A DNA stretch of 64,000 bases, taken from positions 62,001 to 126,000 of the forward strand of contig JAISGD010000024.1 in the NCBI GenBank assembly GCA_031263195.1, written 5' to 3'. Below, piece after piece: positions 1 to 9,363 of this stretch. Position 1 is the stretch's first letter, and every line of letters begins with the position of its first letter. The position numbers and the translations under genes are program-made. The notes under the pieces were generated by a model. It did no database searches. It worked only from the letters and a program-made list of their open reading frames with translations, and was not told where the DNA came from. The DNA comes from Campylobacteraceae bacterium (lineage in GTDB: Bacteria; Campylobacterota; Campylobacteria; Campylobacterales; Campylobacteraceae).

Positions 1-219
1 CCCAAATACGCCGCTCATCTTGAAGCGCTATTTCCTGCCGCAGCGGTAAATGAGCACGCCGGCTCGGCATTTTTTCGCTTTCAATCCGAACCTTCGCTTA
101 TCTTAAATCTACAAACAAGAGAGGCGATTGAGCGGTATATCGAAGAGGAGTCCGGCGAGCGTTTTGGCGAATTAATCGAACGTTTCAAGCCAGATGAAAA
201 ATTTTCCGGCAGAGATTAG
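1..219 (+). CDS. 3' end of a CDS entering from the left edge, function unknown
   Basis: Open in frame 1 from base 1 to TAG at 217-219 (PKYAAHLEALFPAAAVNEHAGSAFFRF...KFSGRD). Confidence 0.55.
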   Translation, partial: PKYAAHLEALFPAAAVNEHAGSAFFRFQSEPSLILNLQTREAIERYIEEESGERFGELIERFKPDEKFSGRD

Positions 220-237
220 AGTAAAAAGGAGCGAGAA

Positions 238-555
238 GTGAGCAAAATAGTTGTTTTTATCGCTTTTATCAAGACGGCGGCATTTTTGTCTTTTAGTTCC
301 GTTGTCATGATTTTGAGATATACACAAAGATGGTTTGAGCGAGCGGACATAGAGTTAAAAGTTTTACATGTCTTAAAAGAGCACTCTGCTTACAGTCTTG
401 ATAATCTGTTTTGTCAAAATAGCAATGCGTCGCTTAAATCAACAGGCGCGACATTACTAAGTGGTTTTATCAAAAATGACTTTGACGATAGAAAGCAGAT
501 AAAATTTGTAAAGGTTGAAGCCGATGAGTTTTTGGTTACACACAGATTTTATTAA
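238..555 (+). CDS. hypothetical protein
   Basis: GTG start preceded by AAGGAG; N-terminal hydrophobic stretch; no recognised family. Confidence 0.35.
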   Translation: MSKIVVFIAFIKTAAFLSFSSVVMILRYTQRWFERADIELKVLHVLKEHSAYSLDNLFCQNSNASLKSTGATLLSGFIKNDFDDRKQIKFVKVEADEFLVTHRFY

Positions 556-1029
556 ACGCGAATTTGACGTAAATGCGAGCGAACGGCTTATAAGGATGAG
601 GTTTGCGGGTGTGAGCGCGGAGCAAACGGAGGCGATTTTGGCTGTGGCGGCAAAGATAAACGCGGCAGGCGAGATACGAAAGACAGGCGGTGCGGCGATG
701 AGTTTTGATGTTAGGCTAATTGGTACAAAAGATGGTGAAGGGCGGATTTTAGCGTAGCTTTTTCATTTCGCCAATCAGTGCCCGACGCCATGTTCTTTGA
801 TAATGTATTTGGTTTAGGCGCGAAATGCATCGTAATATTGCGGCTTATGCATCCAAATTATCAAGCTGTACCGTGTAGGTTGCAATAGCAAAACATATAT
901 GCTAAAGGATATTGCGCGACAAAACTTTACATATGAGAGTTTCTACATGTAAAGATAGATTGTCATTTGGTTTGTGATTATGCCTTTCTTGTTGTGAGGA
1001 AGCAGGCGGCGCGCCAACCCAAATAGGCG

Positions 1030-1078
1030 TTATCAGTAGCGGCAATACGGATTATTTGACGATTTGAGAGATTTATTT
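1030..1078. repeat. copy 1 of a degenerate direct repeat flanking the SfnB/DszC-like gene
   Basis: ttatcagtagcggcaatacggattatttgacgatttgagagatttattt; matches 2593-2641 at about 40 of 49 positions by hand alignment. Confidence 0.6.
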
Positions 1079-1327
1079 CGTCATTGACAGAGGTTTTTAT
1101 TGCGAAATATTTGCAAGGATGAACGGCGCGGATTTATCTGTTGCAGATGTGATTTAGCGTATTTTTCAAATTGTCCGCATAACGCCCGCTATAACAGAAC
1201 GGATTATTTATCTTTTTAAAAACTGATAGATTTGTCCGTTTCAAAAGTTTGGATTTGACAAAAATTAAGGCTTTTATTGCGTTGGAATGATTGACATGTA
1301 CGGATTAAATATTTAAAGGAGGTTTAT

Positions 1328-2518
1328 ATGAGTATTGAGGCGTTAAGAGAGCGTTTCGCTCCGATTTTTGAGAAAATTGCGGCAAGCGCGGCAGAACGTG
1401 AAAACAAACGCGAACTGGCTTATGATGAGGTTAAAGAGCTTTTAGTTGCGGGGTTTGGCGCGCTTAGAGTTCCTAAGGAGTTTGGCGGGCTTGGCGCGAC
1501 TATTCGCGAGCAGTTTGAATTGTTGATTGATTTGGCGGCGGCGGATTCCAATCTTTCACAATCGTTTCGTCCGCACTTGATATTTGTTGAGGAGCAGCGA
1601 CTTTATGCGCTTAAAGGTTCTGATAACGCTAAGAATTGGCTCAAACGTGCAGTTAAGGGTAAATTTTTCGGCAATGCTGTAACAGAGCTTGGTTTTGGAG
1701 CGTCAAAGCGTTATCAAACGGCGGTTACGCGTGCAAAGGACGGTTCTTTGCGTTTGAACGGCGAAAAGTTTTACAGCACCGGTTCGCTTTATGCCGACTA
1801 TATAGCGGTTGCGGCAGATTTGGATGGAAAACGTGTGAGCGTCGCGGTCGCGGCGAATGCTGAAGGGTTAACGCAAAAGGACGATTGGGACGGCTTCGGA
1901 CAAAGACTTACCGCAAGTGGCTCATCTACATATAACAATGTTCTTGTGAATGAGGAGGATATTTTGGGAGACGGCTACGGCAGGGCTGGACGTTCATGGG
2001 CGACTGCTTATTTGCAATTGGTGCTTTTGGCTTCGCTTGCCGGTATCGCGCGTCGCTCAAAAGAGGACGCGATAGCGTGGGTACGTCAGCGAACGCGCAC
2101 ATTCAGTCACGCTCCGGCTGCACTTCCTCGTAATGACTCGCTTGTTCAGGAGACTGTCGGACAGATAGCTTCTGCAGCGTACGGAGCGAAAACAGCGGTG
2201 ATTGGTGTGGCGGAAACATTGGATACAGTAATCAACGCAGGCGGCGAGGATAACGATTTGCTGGAGTTAACGGAGAGGACGATAGCGCTGGCTCAAGGAG
2301 TGGTTATCAATTTATCGCTTGACGCCGCAAGCAGAATCTTTGAAACAGGCGGAGCGTCGGTGGCGTCGAGCGCATTGGCATTAGATAGACACTGGAGAAA
2401 CGCGCGAACTTTAGCCGCGCACAATCCGCTCTCGTACAAATATCGCTCTTTAGGTGCGAATCTCTTGAATGGCGAAGAGTTGCCGTATCATTGGAGTGCG
2501 GGTGTGAGAGAGGTTTGA
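1328..2518 (+). CDS. acyl-CoA dehydrogenase-fold flavin monooxygenase, SfnB/DszC-like (sulfur acquisition)
   Basis: 396 aa; ACAD-type N-terminus (PKEFGGLGATIREQFELLIDLAAADSNLSQSFRPH) and C-terminus (ASRIFETGGASVASSALALDRHWRNARTLAAHNPLSYKYR); AAAGGAGG RBS. Confidence 0.85.
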   Translation: MSIEALRERFAPIFEKIAASAAERENKRELAYDEVKELLVAGFGALRVPKEFGGLGATIREQFELLIDLAAADSNLSQSFRPHLIFVEEQRLYALKGSDNAKNWLKRAVKGKFFGNAVTELGFGASKRYQTAVTRAKDGSLRLNGEKFYSTGSLYADYIAVAADLDGKRVSVAVAANAEGLTQKDDWDGFGQRLTASGSSTYNNVLVNEEDILGDGYGRAGRSWATAYLQLVLLASLAGIARRSKEDAIAWVRQRTRTFSHAPAALPRNDSLVQETVGQIASAAYGAKTAVIGVAETLDTVINAGGEDNDLLELTERTIALAQGVVINLSLDAASRIFETGGASVASSALALDRHWRNARTLAAHNPLSYKYRSLGANLLNGEELPYHWSAGVREV

Positions 2519-2592
2519 GAATGGCAACAATGTTCGGAGCTTTAGCGGCTTTGTCATTATGAGGAGCGGGCGGGTATGCCAGTTCATAGGTA

Positions 2593-2641
2593 TTATCAGT
2601 AATGATAATGCGAGTTATTTAACGTTTTGAGAGATTTATTT
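2593..2641. repeat. copy 2 of the degenerate direct repeat flanking the SfnB/DszC-like gene
   Basis: ttatcagtaatgataatgcgagttatttaacgttttgagagatttattt. Confidence 0.6.
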
Positions 2642-3188
2642 GTATTAATAAAAGCGGCGATAACAGTGATGTTGAAATTGTCATATAACTTAAGTTTTGG
2701 AGTGCTTACGCGAGATGGATTGCCAAGCTATAAAGTTATTCAACGCTACATGTAAGGAATATCATAAGCGATAAAAGCTTTTGCATATGAGTTATCGTTT
2801 GATTTTATCGGTTTTGCAATGCGTTTAGCCTTGTCACTTGCAAAAAAAGCGACGCATCAATTTGTGGATTGCAGATAAAGACAAAGCGAAGGCTTGTTTG
2901 ATTTTTCAAACTGCTTTGCCCTGATTTGCGATGCGGAACACTTGCATATTTGTCGGATTGCAATGCTTAAGATGATAAAAAACATTACATGTAAGCAAAA
3001 GTTCTTACATGTAAAGATTGCGCTGATTTGCAGTTCGCGATGACGGAAAAAAATGAGGCGTATCGCTTGTTCACAACGGTGAAGCGTAAGAGATTTAACG
3101 TATGAACGTGTATCAAATCACTGATATTTTGGAAACGCCGATATAAATTGATACAAGAGGTTTAACGCGCAGCGTTATCAAAAACACG

Positions 3189-3208
3189 CCGATGTTTTGG
3201 AACATCGG
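3189..3208 (+). promoter_or_regulatory. 8-bp inverted repeat directly upstream of the metQ-like gene
   Basis: CCGATGTT-TTGG-AACATCGG, perfect arms; a related element gatattttggaaacgccgatataaa lies at 3123-3147. Confidence 0.45.
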
Positions 3209-3236
3209 TATAAAAATACAAACAGGAGATAAAAAA

Positions 3237-4040
3237 ATGAGGACAATATTTAAAGTTATATTAGCGTTTTTGACGCTTTCAAGTTTCGCGCTTGCCGCCG
3301 ATAAAATTAAAGTCGGAAGCGTGCCTGGCGCTTATGGGGATTCTATTGAAGCGGCGGCGAAAGAAGCGAAAAAATACGGCATTGAAGTAGAGGTGGTGGA
3401 GTTCACTGACTGGACGACGATTAACGTGGCTACCGACAAGGGCGATATTGATTTGAATTATTATCAGCACGAACCTTTTTTGAACAATGCGATTGAGAAA
3501 AACGGCTACAAACTCACACCTATTGGTTGGGGTGTGCTTTCAAACATCGGACTTTACTCAGCCAAACACAAAACATTTGACACGATACCGGATAAAGGCG
3601 TTGTAGCTATCGCTAACGACCCAGTAAATCAAGGACGCGGACTGTTGCTGCTTCAAAAAGCGGGACTTATCAAGCTAAAAGACGGCGGTCATGATAAGTC
3701 GACGCTTGACGATATCACGGATAATCCCAAAAAACTGCGCTTCACAGAAGTAGAAGGCGTTCAACTGGTACGCACGATAAGCGAAGTGGATTTAGCGTTG
3801 AGTTACCCGCATTTTATCGTGGCTGCGGGTACGTTTGATCCTTCAAGCGGATTGATTTGGGGTGGTATAGAAGATAAAAAATATACCATTCGCTTTGTAG
3901 TTCCGACAGCGAAAAAAGATGATCCGATACTGCGCAAGTTTGTTGAGATATATCAAAATTCGCCGACTGTTATAGAAGTGATTAAAAAAGGCTTTAACAA
4001 CGACCCGCGTCTTTACACGCTTACATGGCAAAACCAATAA
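3237..4040 (+). CDS. metQ: MetQ/NlpA-family ABC transporter substrate-binding protein
   Basis: Signal peptide MRTIFKVILAFLTLSSFALAADKIKVGSVPGAYGD; NlpA motifs; ATG at 3237 after AGGAG (the ORF track starts 45 nt earlier). Confidence 0.85.
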   Translation: MRTIFKVILAFLTLSSFALAADKIKVGSVPGAYGDSIEAAAKEAKKYGIEVEVVEFTDWTTINVATDKGDIDLNYYQHEPFLNNAIEKNGYKLTPIGWGVLSNIGLYSAKHKTFDTIPDKGVVAIANDPVNQGRGLLLLQKAGLIKLKDGGHDKSTLDDITDNPKKLRFTEVEGVQLVRTISEVDLALSYPHFIVAAGTFDPSSGLIWGGIEDKKYTIRFVVPTAKKDDPILRKFVEIYQNSPTVIEVIKKGFNNDPRLYTLTWQNQ

Positions 4041-4050
4041 GGCGGTTTAA

Positions 4051-5184
4051 ATGGCGCTTTCAACTGATATTTTTGATATCGCCCAAAAGTCAGCCAACAT
4101 CAGCCAAGATATAATTCGCGGCGAAGTAAAACTTGAAGCGGTGAGCAAAATCTACCGCTCAAGTACGGGTGAAGTAAAGGCTCTTGCTAACGTGAGTTTG
4201 GATATTAAAAGCGGTGAGATATTCGGTATTATCGGGCGTTCCGGTGCCGGTAAATCAAGTCTTTTGCGTATGATAAACCGCCTTGAAAAGCCAACGTTTG
4301 GACGCGTTTTGGTAAATGGCGAAGATATTGCTTTACTCAATGAAAAAGAGCTTGTAGCTTTGAGGCGACGGATTGGTATGATATTTCAGCATTTTAATTT
4401 GCTTTCAGCCAAAACCGTGTTTGAAAATATCGCGTTGCCTTTAAAAGTAGCCGGAGCAAGCCGCGAATATATTAAGTCACGAACAAACGCGCTATTAGAA
4501 CTTGTAGGACTTGGCGAAAAGAGCAAGACGTACCCAAGCAGGCTAAGCGGCGGGCAAAAACAGCGAGTCGGCATAGCCAGAGCGCTTGCCACGCAACCTG
4601 AAATACTGTTGTGCGACGAGGCTACAAGTGCTTTAGACCCCGAAACGACAAGTTCCATTTTGCAATTATTGCGCGACATTAACAAAAAGCTTGGCATTAC
4701 GATAATTCTAATTACGCACGAAATGAGCGTCATTCGTGAAATCGCCGACAGAACGCTTGTTTTAGAAAAAGGCGAGATAGCCGAGCTTGGCGAAGTGTGG
4801 CGCGTATTCGGCGCGCCGCGTCACGAGGCTACGCGCGCTCTGCTCGCGCATTTGCGTCAAAATTTGCCTGACGATTTGGTAGAGATTTTGCTGAAAAACA
4901 AACCCGAACATGCCAACTACAATCAAATAGTAGCGCTTGAATATACGGGCGAGGGCGCGCTTGAACCTGATTTGGCGCGCATAGCGAGCGTTCTTCACAC
5001 AAAAGTTCAATTAATTCACGGCGGGGTTGATCGCATACAAGGGCGGGCTTTCGGGCGACTTTTGGTATCAATCCCAAGCGAAGCGCGGCTGCCGGATTTG
5101 GAGCCGCTCACACGTGGCGACAATGCCATAGTTCATCATATGGAGGTAATAGGTTATGTCCCTCTCCCTGACTATTCCATTTGA
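4051..5184 (+). CDS. metN: methionine-type ABC transporter ATP-binding protein with C-terminal NIL domain
   Basis: Walker A GRSGAGKSS, signature [19 protein letters not shown]-like C-terminus. Confidence 0.9.
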   Translation: MALSTDIFDIAQKSANISQDIIRGEVKLEAVSKIYRSSTGEVKALANVSLDIKSGEIFGIIGRSGAGKSSLLRMINRLEKPTFGRVLVNGEDIALLNEKELVALRRRIGMIFQHFNLLSAKTVFENIALPLKVAGASREYIKSRTNALLELVGLGEKSKTYPSRLSGGQKQRVGIARALATQPEILLCDEATSALDPETTSSILQLLRDINKKLGITIILITHEMSVIREIADRTLVLEKGEIAELGEVWRVFGAPRHEATRALLAHLRQNLPDDLVEILLKNKPEHANYNQIVALEYTGEGALEPDLARIASVLHTKVQLIHGGVDRIQGRAFGRLLVSIPSEARLPDLEPLTRGDNAIVHHMEVIGYVPLPDYSI

Positions 5185-5818
5185 GCGTTATGCGAACGCT
5201 TTTTTAGACACATTGGTTATGAGCGGTATCTCCGGCGCAATCACATTTTTCGTCGGAATACCGCTCGCGGTGCTGCTTGTCATCACACAAAAGAACGGCT
5301 TTTTAGCCGCGCCCAAACTAAACGCCGTATTGGGATGGATTATCAACGGTTTTCGCGCAACGCCTTTCATCGTGCTTTTGGTGGCGCTAATCCCATTTAC
5401 GAAGTTTATCGTCGGCACGACTATCGGCGTTTGGGCGGCAATCGTTCCGATGACTATCAGTGCGTCGCCGTTTTTCGCTCGAATTGCCGAGGTAAGTTTG
5501 CGTGAAGTTGACAATGGCTTGATAGAGGCGGCACAGGCGATGGGATGCAACAAACTACATATCATTTGGTATGTGTTGCTGCCGGAAGCTCTGCCCGGTA
5601 TTATAGGCGGTTTTACGGTTACATTGGTCTCTATCATCAACGCTTCGGCGATGGCAGGAGCGGTGGGTGCCGGCGGACTTGGGGATTTGGCTTTGCGATA
5701 CGGTTATCAGCGTTTTGATACACAAGTGATGATTATCGTAATCGCTGTATTGATAGCGTTAGTGTGCTTTGTGCAGTTGATAGGCGATTCTATCGCGCGC
5801 TATTTGCGCTCGCGCTGA
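5156..5818 (+). CDS. metI: methionine-type ABC transporter permease
   Basis: MetI-type permease with EAAQAMGC motif; overlaps metN by 29 nt. Confidence 0.9.
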   Translation: MSLSLTIPFERYANAFLDTLVMSGISGAITFFVGIPLAVLLVITQKNGFLAAPKLNAVLGWIINGFRATPFIVLLVALIPFTKFIVGTTIGVWAAIVPMTISASPFFARIAEVSLREVDNGLIEAAQAMGCNKLHIIWYVLLPEALPGIIGGFTVTLVSIINASAMAGAVGAGGLGDLALRYGYQRFDTQVMIIVIAVLIALVCFVQLIGDSIARYLRSR

Positions 5819-5839
5819 TTTTAAACAAAGGAAAATACA

Positions 5840-7195
5840 ATGAGTAAAAAACAGATTTTATTAAACGCATTTCAGATGAATTGCATCGGACACATTCAGC
5901 ATGGACTTTGGACGCACCCGCAAGATCGTTCCATATTTTTCAACGACCTTGATTATTGGACGGATAGTGCCAAAATACTTGAGAGATATCTTTTTGACGG
6001 TATTTTTATAGCCGATATTTTCGGCTACTATGACGTTTACAGGGGCGATGTTGATATTACTTTAAAAGAGAGCGTTCAACTGCCGACTAACGATCCGTGG
6101 ACATTGGTGAGCGCGATGGCGGCTGTTACGGAACATTTGGGACTTGGAATCACCGCTACCGTTCGAGCCGAAAATCCTTACGCATTCGCGCGTCGCGTCT
6201 CAAGTCTTGACCATCTCACAAAAGGCAGACTTGGATGGAATATCGTCACAGGTTATACCGACAGTGGTGCGAAAGGTTTGGGTTACGACCAATTGGACGA
6301 ACACGACAAACGATACGACAGAGCCGATGAGTTTTTAGAGGTATTGTATAAACTTTGGGAGGGAAGCTGGGCGGACGATGCCGTAGTTGTTGACAGAAAA
6401 AACCGTATTTACGCGCGTCCCGAACGAGTGCGCGCGATTAGCCACAATGGCAAATATTATCAGTCAAACGCGATACACGGTAGTTCCCCGTCGCCTCAAC
6501 GAACGCCCGTGTTATTCCAAGCCGGAGCAAGTGCGCGTGGCAGAACATTCGCAGGCAAACACGCGGAAGCGGCGTTTATCTCGGCGCCGACGATAGAGCG
6601 CGCTCGCGAACTTTCACGCAAAATCCGTCAAGCCGCAGTAGATGCCGGACGAAAACCAGAAGACGTCAAAATTTTTGCGGGGTTAGCCGCTGTTGCCGGC
6701 GCGACGCAAAAAGTAGCGCAAGAAAAATACGATGAATATATCAAATACGCCAATCCCGAAGCGAATTTGACGCATTTCGCAGGAAGTACAGGTATTGATT
6801 TTTCAAAATTTGACCTTGATACGCCGATAGATTACGGTATTAGTAATTACATTCAAACATCATCCGAATATGCCGCGCAAAAACATCTTACGGTGCGCGA
6901 CTTGCTTCGTGAGAAGGCGCTTAGCTCTCACTATCATACGATTGTGGGCGATGGGTCGCAAGTAGCTGACGAGCTTATAAAATGGATAGACGAGGGCGAA
7001 CTTGACGGCATAAACTTAAGCCGCGTGGTAGTTCCGGGCACTTGGGAGGATTTTGGGCAGATTGTGATTCCGGAATTACAAAATCGTGGACGTTTCAAAA
7101 CCTCTTACAGCGAAGGAACATTGCGCAAAAAAGTATTTGGACAAGACAGACTCAACGACCGCCATCCCGCCGCAGAATATAAGTTTGAGAAATAA
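5840..7195 (+). CDS. FMN-dependent LLM-class monooxygenase, NtaA/SnaA/DszA family
   Basis: 451 aa; LNAFQMNCIGHIQHGLWTHP...RRVSSLDHLTKGRLGWNIVTGY...PVLFQAGASARGRTFAGKHAEAAF. Confidence 0.9.
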   Translation: MSKKQILLNAFQMNCIGHIQHGLWTHPQDRSIFFNDLDYWTDSAKILERYLFDGIFIADIFGYYDVYRGDVDITLKESVQLPTNDPWTLVSAMAAVTEHLGLGITATVRAENPYAFARRVSSLDHLTKGRLGWNIVTGYTDSGAKGLGYDQLDEHDKRYDRADEFLEVLYKLWEGSWADDAVVVDRKNRIYARPERVRAISHNGKYYQSNAIHGSSPSPQRTPVLFQAGASARGRTFAGKHAEAAFISAPTIERARELSRKIRQAAVDAGRKPEDVKIFAGLAAVAGATQKVAQEKYDEYIKYANPEANLTHFAGSTGIDFSKFDLDTPIDYGISNYIQTSSEYAAQKHLTVRDLLREKALSSHYHTIVGDGSQVADELIKWIDEGELDGINLSRVVVPGTWEDFGQIVIPELQNRGRFKTSYSEGTLRKKVFGQDRLNDRHPAAEYKFEK

Positions 7196-7220
7196 ACGTT
7201 TTAGCTGCATTAAAAAATTG

Positions 7221-7239
7221 AGAGGGGATATTCCCCTCT
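7221..7239. terminator. hairpin downstream of the organosulfur operon
   Basis: AGAGGGGA-TAT-TCCCCTCT, perfect 8-bp stem; the T-tract is only on the minus-strand side (caattttttaat). Confidence 0.45.
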
Positions 7240-7240
7240 A

Positions 7241-7273
7241 TCATTGCGAGGAGTGCGGCGACATAGCAATCCA
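7241..7273. repeat. MITE-like palindromic repeat
   Basis: tcattgcgaggagtgcggcgacatagcaatcca. Confidence 0.7.
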
Positions 7274-7776
7274 AAAGAATTATGAATGAAATCGACACGA
7301 ATTATTTGATATTTTTAACACTTCATATCGGTTTGCAATTCACAAATTGCTGTTTTATTTGTGATGACAACTATCTTATCGCAGGAAACATGTAATGTAA
7401 TGGCTGTCAAAATTTTGGATATTTACGCCATTTTTTAAGCGCTTCGCAATGACGAAAGATAATTATCTGCCATTTATCTCCTCGCAACGACGCAATTATT
7501 CTCCGTAGTCAAATCGGTAAAGCAATTCATCTTTACATGTAGAGTTTTTGTCGTTTTACGCTTTTGTATATAAAATATTTGTACATCTTATTTTTTATCC
7601 CAAGCCAATATAATTTCTCTCTCAATTTTTACATGTAAGCGTTTTGCACTTTTGGCTGATGTAGAGGGGAGGGCATTATTAAAAACCGACAAATCCATCT
7701 ACATGTAAAAGCAGCTTTAGCTATTTACATATAAAAGCTTTATCACTTATAATATTTTTCACATGCAGGTTTTTCC

Positions 7777-7814
7777 CGTCATTGCGAGCTGATGAAATCA
7801 GCGCGGCAATCCAT
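7777..7814. repeat. MITE-like palindromic repeat (CTGAT/ATCAG inner stem)
   Basis: cgtcattgcgagctgatgaaatcagcgcggcaatccat. Confidence 0.8.
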
Positions 7815-7860
7815 CTTTACATATAAGAGCGACTTTATACCTATCACATATATATTTCTC

Positions 7861-7890
7861 TATTATTGCGAACGAAGTGCGATAATCTGG
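7861..7890. repeat. degenerate MITE-like repeat
   Basis: tattattgcgaacgaagtgcgataatctgg. Confidence 0.5.
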
Positions 7891-7994
7891 AAAAACACAA
7901 ACCAAAGCCATATTTTTTTAAAAAGCGATTTATATTATTTGTTTGTATGTTACATGTAAGATGATTTTGGAGTTTAATTTTAGGAATGTTTTTT

Positions 7995-8031
7995 TGGATT
8001 GCTTCGTTGCTAACGCTCCAAGCTCATGACG
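7995..8031. repeat. MITE-like palindromic repeat, reverse orientation
   Basis: tggattgcttcgttgctaacgctccaagctcatgacg. Confidence 0.65.
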
Positions 8032-8139
8032 AAATTACAATTCTTTGTCATTGCAGTACATACGGAGTACTCCCCAAACATTCGTTCTTAAATCTTAATG
8101 CATATTGTTCTGCCGTTGTGCAATTCGTGTTTTCCATTT

Positions 8140-8175
8140 CATCATTGCAAGCTGATGAAATCATCGCGACAATCT
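8140..8175. repeat. MITE-like repeat (CTGAT type)
   Basis: catcattgcaagctgatgaaatcatcgcgacaatct. Confidence 0.65.
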
Positions 8176-8220
8176 ACTTCTTTGTTATTGCGAACAATTT
8201 GTATAATTACATGTAAAAAT

Positions 8221-8257
8221 GGATTGTTTCGTCGCTAATGCTCCTCGCAATGACGGA
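8221..8257. repeat. MITE-like repeat, reverse orientation
   Basis: ggattgtttcgtcgctaatgctcctcgcaatgacgga, followed by a partial copy ending gaagcaatcc at 8280. Confidence 0.7.
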
Positions 8258-8342
8258 AAGAAGATGAAGTGAAGCAATCCAGAAAAAGCACAAATCAAAA
8301 ACATATTTTTTGCCAAAATATATTGTAAAAATCGCAAAAAAG

Positions 8343-9236
8343 CTAAATATGAGTTCCAAACTTTTTAACGATATAGTCTCCGATTTCCGCTGTGAGCATT
8401 CCTGCTATTATTAAAAACGCTCCGACAAGTTGTATATATGTAAATACCTCATTTGCGAAAAAATATCCCGTAATACCGGCGGCTATTGGTTCACATGTAA
8501 AGATAATGGCGGTTTTTGTCGATGATATAAATTTTTGCATAGCGGTTTGTACAAAAAAAGCGAAAATTGTCGCGAAAACCGATGTAATAATAATAGCTTT
8601 CATAAATAGATAATCAAACTTCGGCGGTAATACAGGATTATCAAAAGCGAAAATTCCAAAAAAACAAAACAGAGTAACGGCAAAAAACTGTACCAAAACA
8701 AGCGAATACGTGTCATGTTTTTTTGTATAAAATCCCGTAAAAACTATCTGAAACGAAAACATAAAAGCGCAAATAAGAGCGTAAAATTCGCCTTTATTTA
8801 TACCAATTTGTGCGTTTACGCTTAAAAAATAGAGTCCAAAGGCGGCTATAACAGCTCCGACACATGAACAAAAGGAGGCTTTTTGTCTAAAGATAACAAA
8901 CAGGGCAAATGGAATAATCACAACATTAAGTCCAGTGATAAATCCGACCGTTGAGGAGTAGGCGTAGGTGAGCGCAAACGTTTGAAAAGCGTATCCTAAA
9001 AATAAAAAAGCACCCAAGATAAAGCCGGCAAGAATAGTTTTTTTGTCCATAAGGCGAAAATGTTTGAAAGCAAAAAATGCCATTAAAATAGTAGCGAACA
9101 AAAAACGCCAAAACAAAAATGTATAAACAGGCGTTTGCTTTGTGGCGTCTTGCACTATCAAAAATGTAGAACCCCATATGATAGCGACAGATAGCAGCAA
9201 CAAATCAGCGCCAAGTCTTTTAAATCTGCTTGCCAA
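8343..9236 (-). CDS. EamA/DMT-family transporter
   Basis: 10-TM EamA repeat; WGSTFLIVQDATKQTPVYTFLFWRFLFA. Confidence 0.85.
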   Translation of the reverse strand: MASRFKRLGADLLLLSVAIIWGSTFLIVQDATKQTPVYTFLFWRFLFATILMAFFAFKHFRLMDKKTILAGFILGAFLFLGYAFQTFALTYAYSSTVGFITGLNVVIIPFALFVIFRQKASFCSCVGAVIAAFGLYFLSVNAQIGINKGEFYALICAFMFSFQIVFTGFYTKKHDTYSLVLVQFFAVTLFCFFGIFAFDNPVLPPKFDYLFMKAIIITSVFATIFAFFVQTAMQKFISSTKTAIIFTCEPIAAGITGYFFANEVFTYIQLVGAFLIIAGMLTAEIGDYIVKKFGTHI

Positions 9237-9363
9237 AATCGTTCCTTGTTTTCAAAAAGCGTAATTTTACCGCAAAGTTTGAAAAAATACCACTACATTT
9301 TTTAAAATTAACTTACTTTTAGGGATAGATTGTTAAAATTGGTTTTTATTTAAAAGGGTAAAT

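Noticed and set aside
515-757. 80-aa + ORF possibly continuing the 238-555 gene by frameshift
   Set aside because: The sequence looks protein-like (NASERLIRMRFAGVSAEQTEAILAVAAKI) but I could not identify a family or place a convincing frameshift.
7086-7289. 67-aa + ORF overlapping the 3' end of the DszA-like gene
   Set aside because: Out of frame within a strong CDS, then runs through hairpin and repeat sequence.
7986-8216. 76-aa + ORF
   Set aside because: Composed of MITE-like repeats (IASLLTLQAHDEIT...); no RBS or family.
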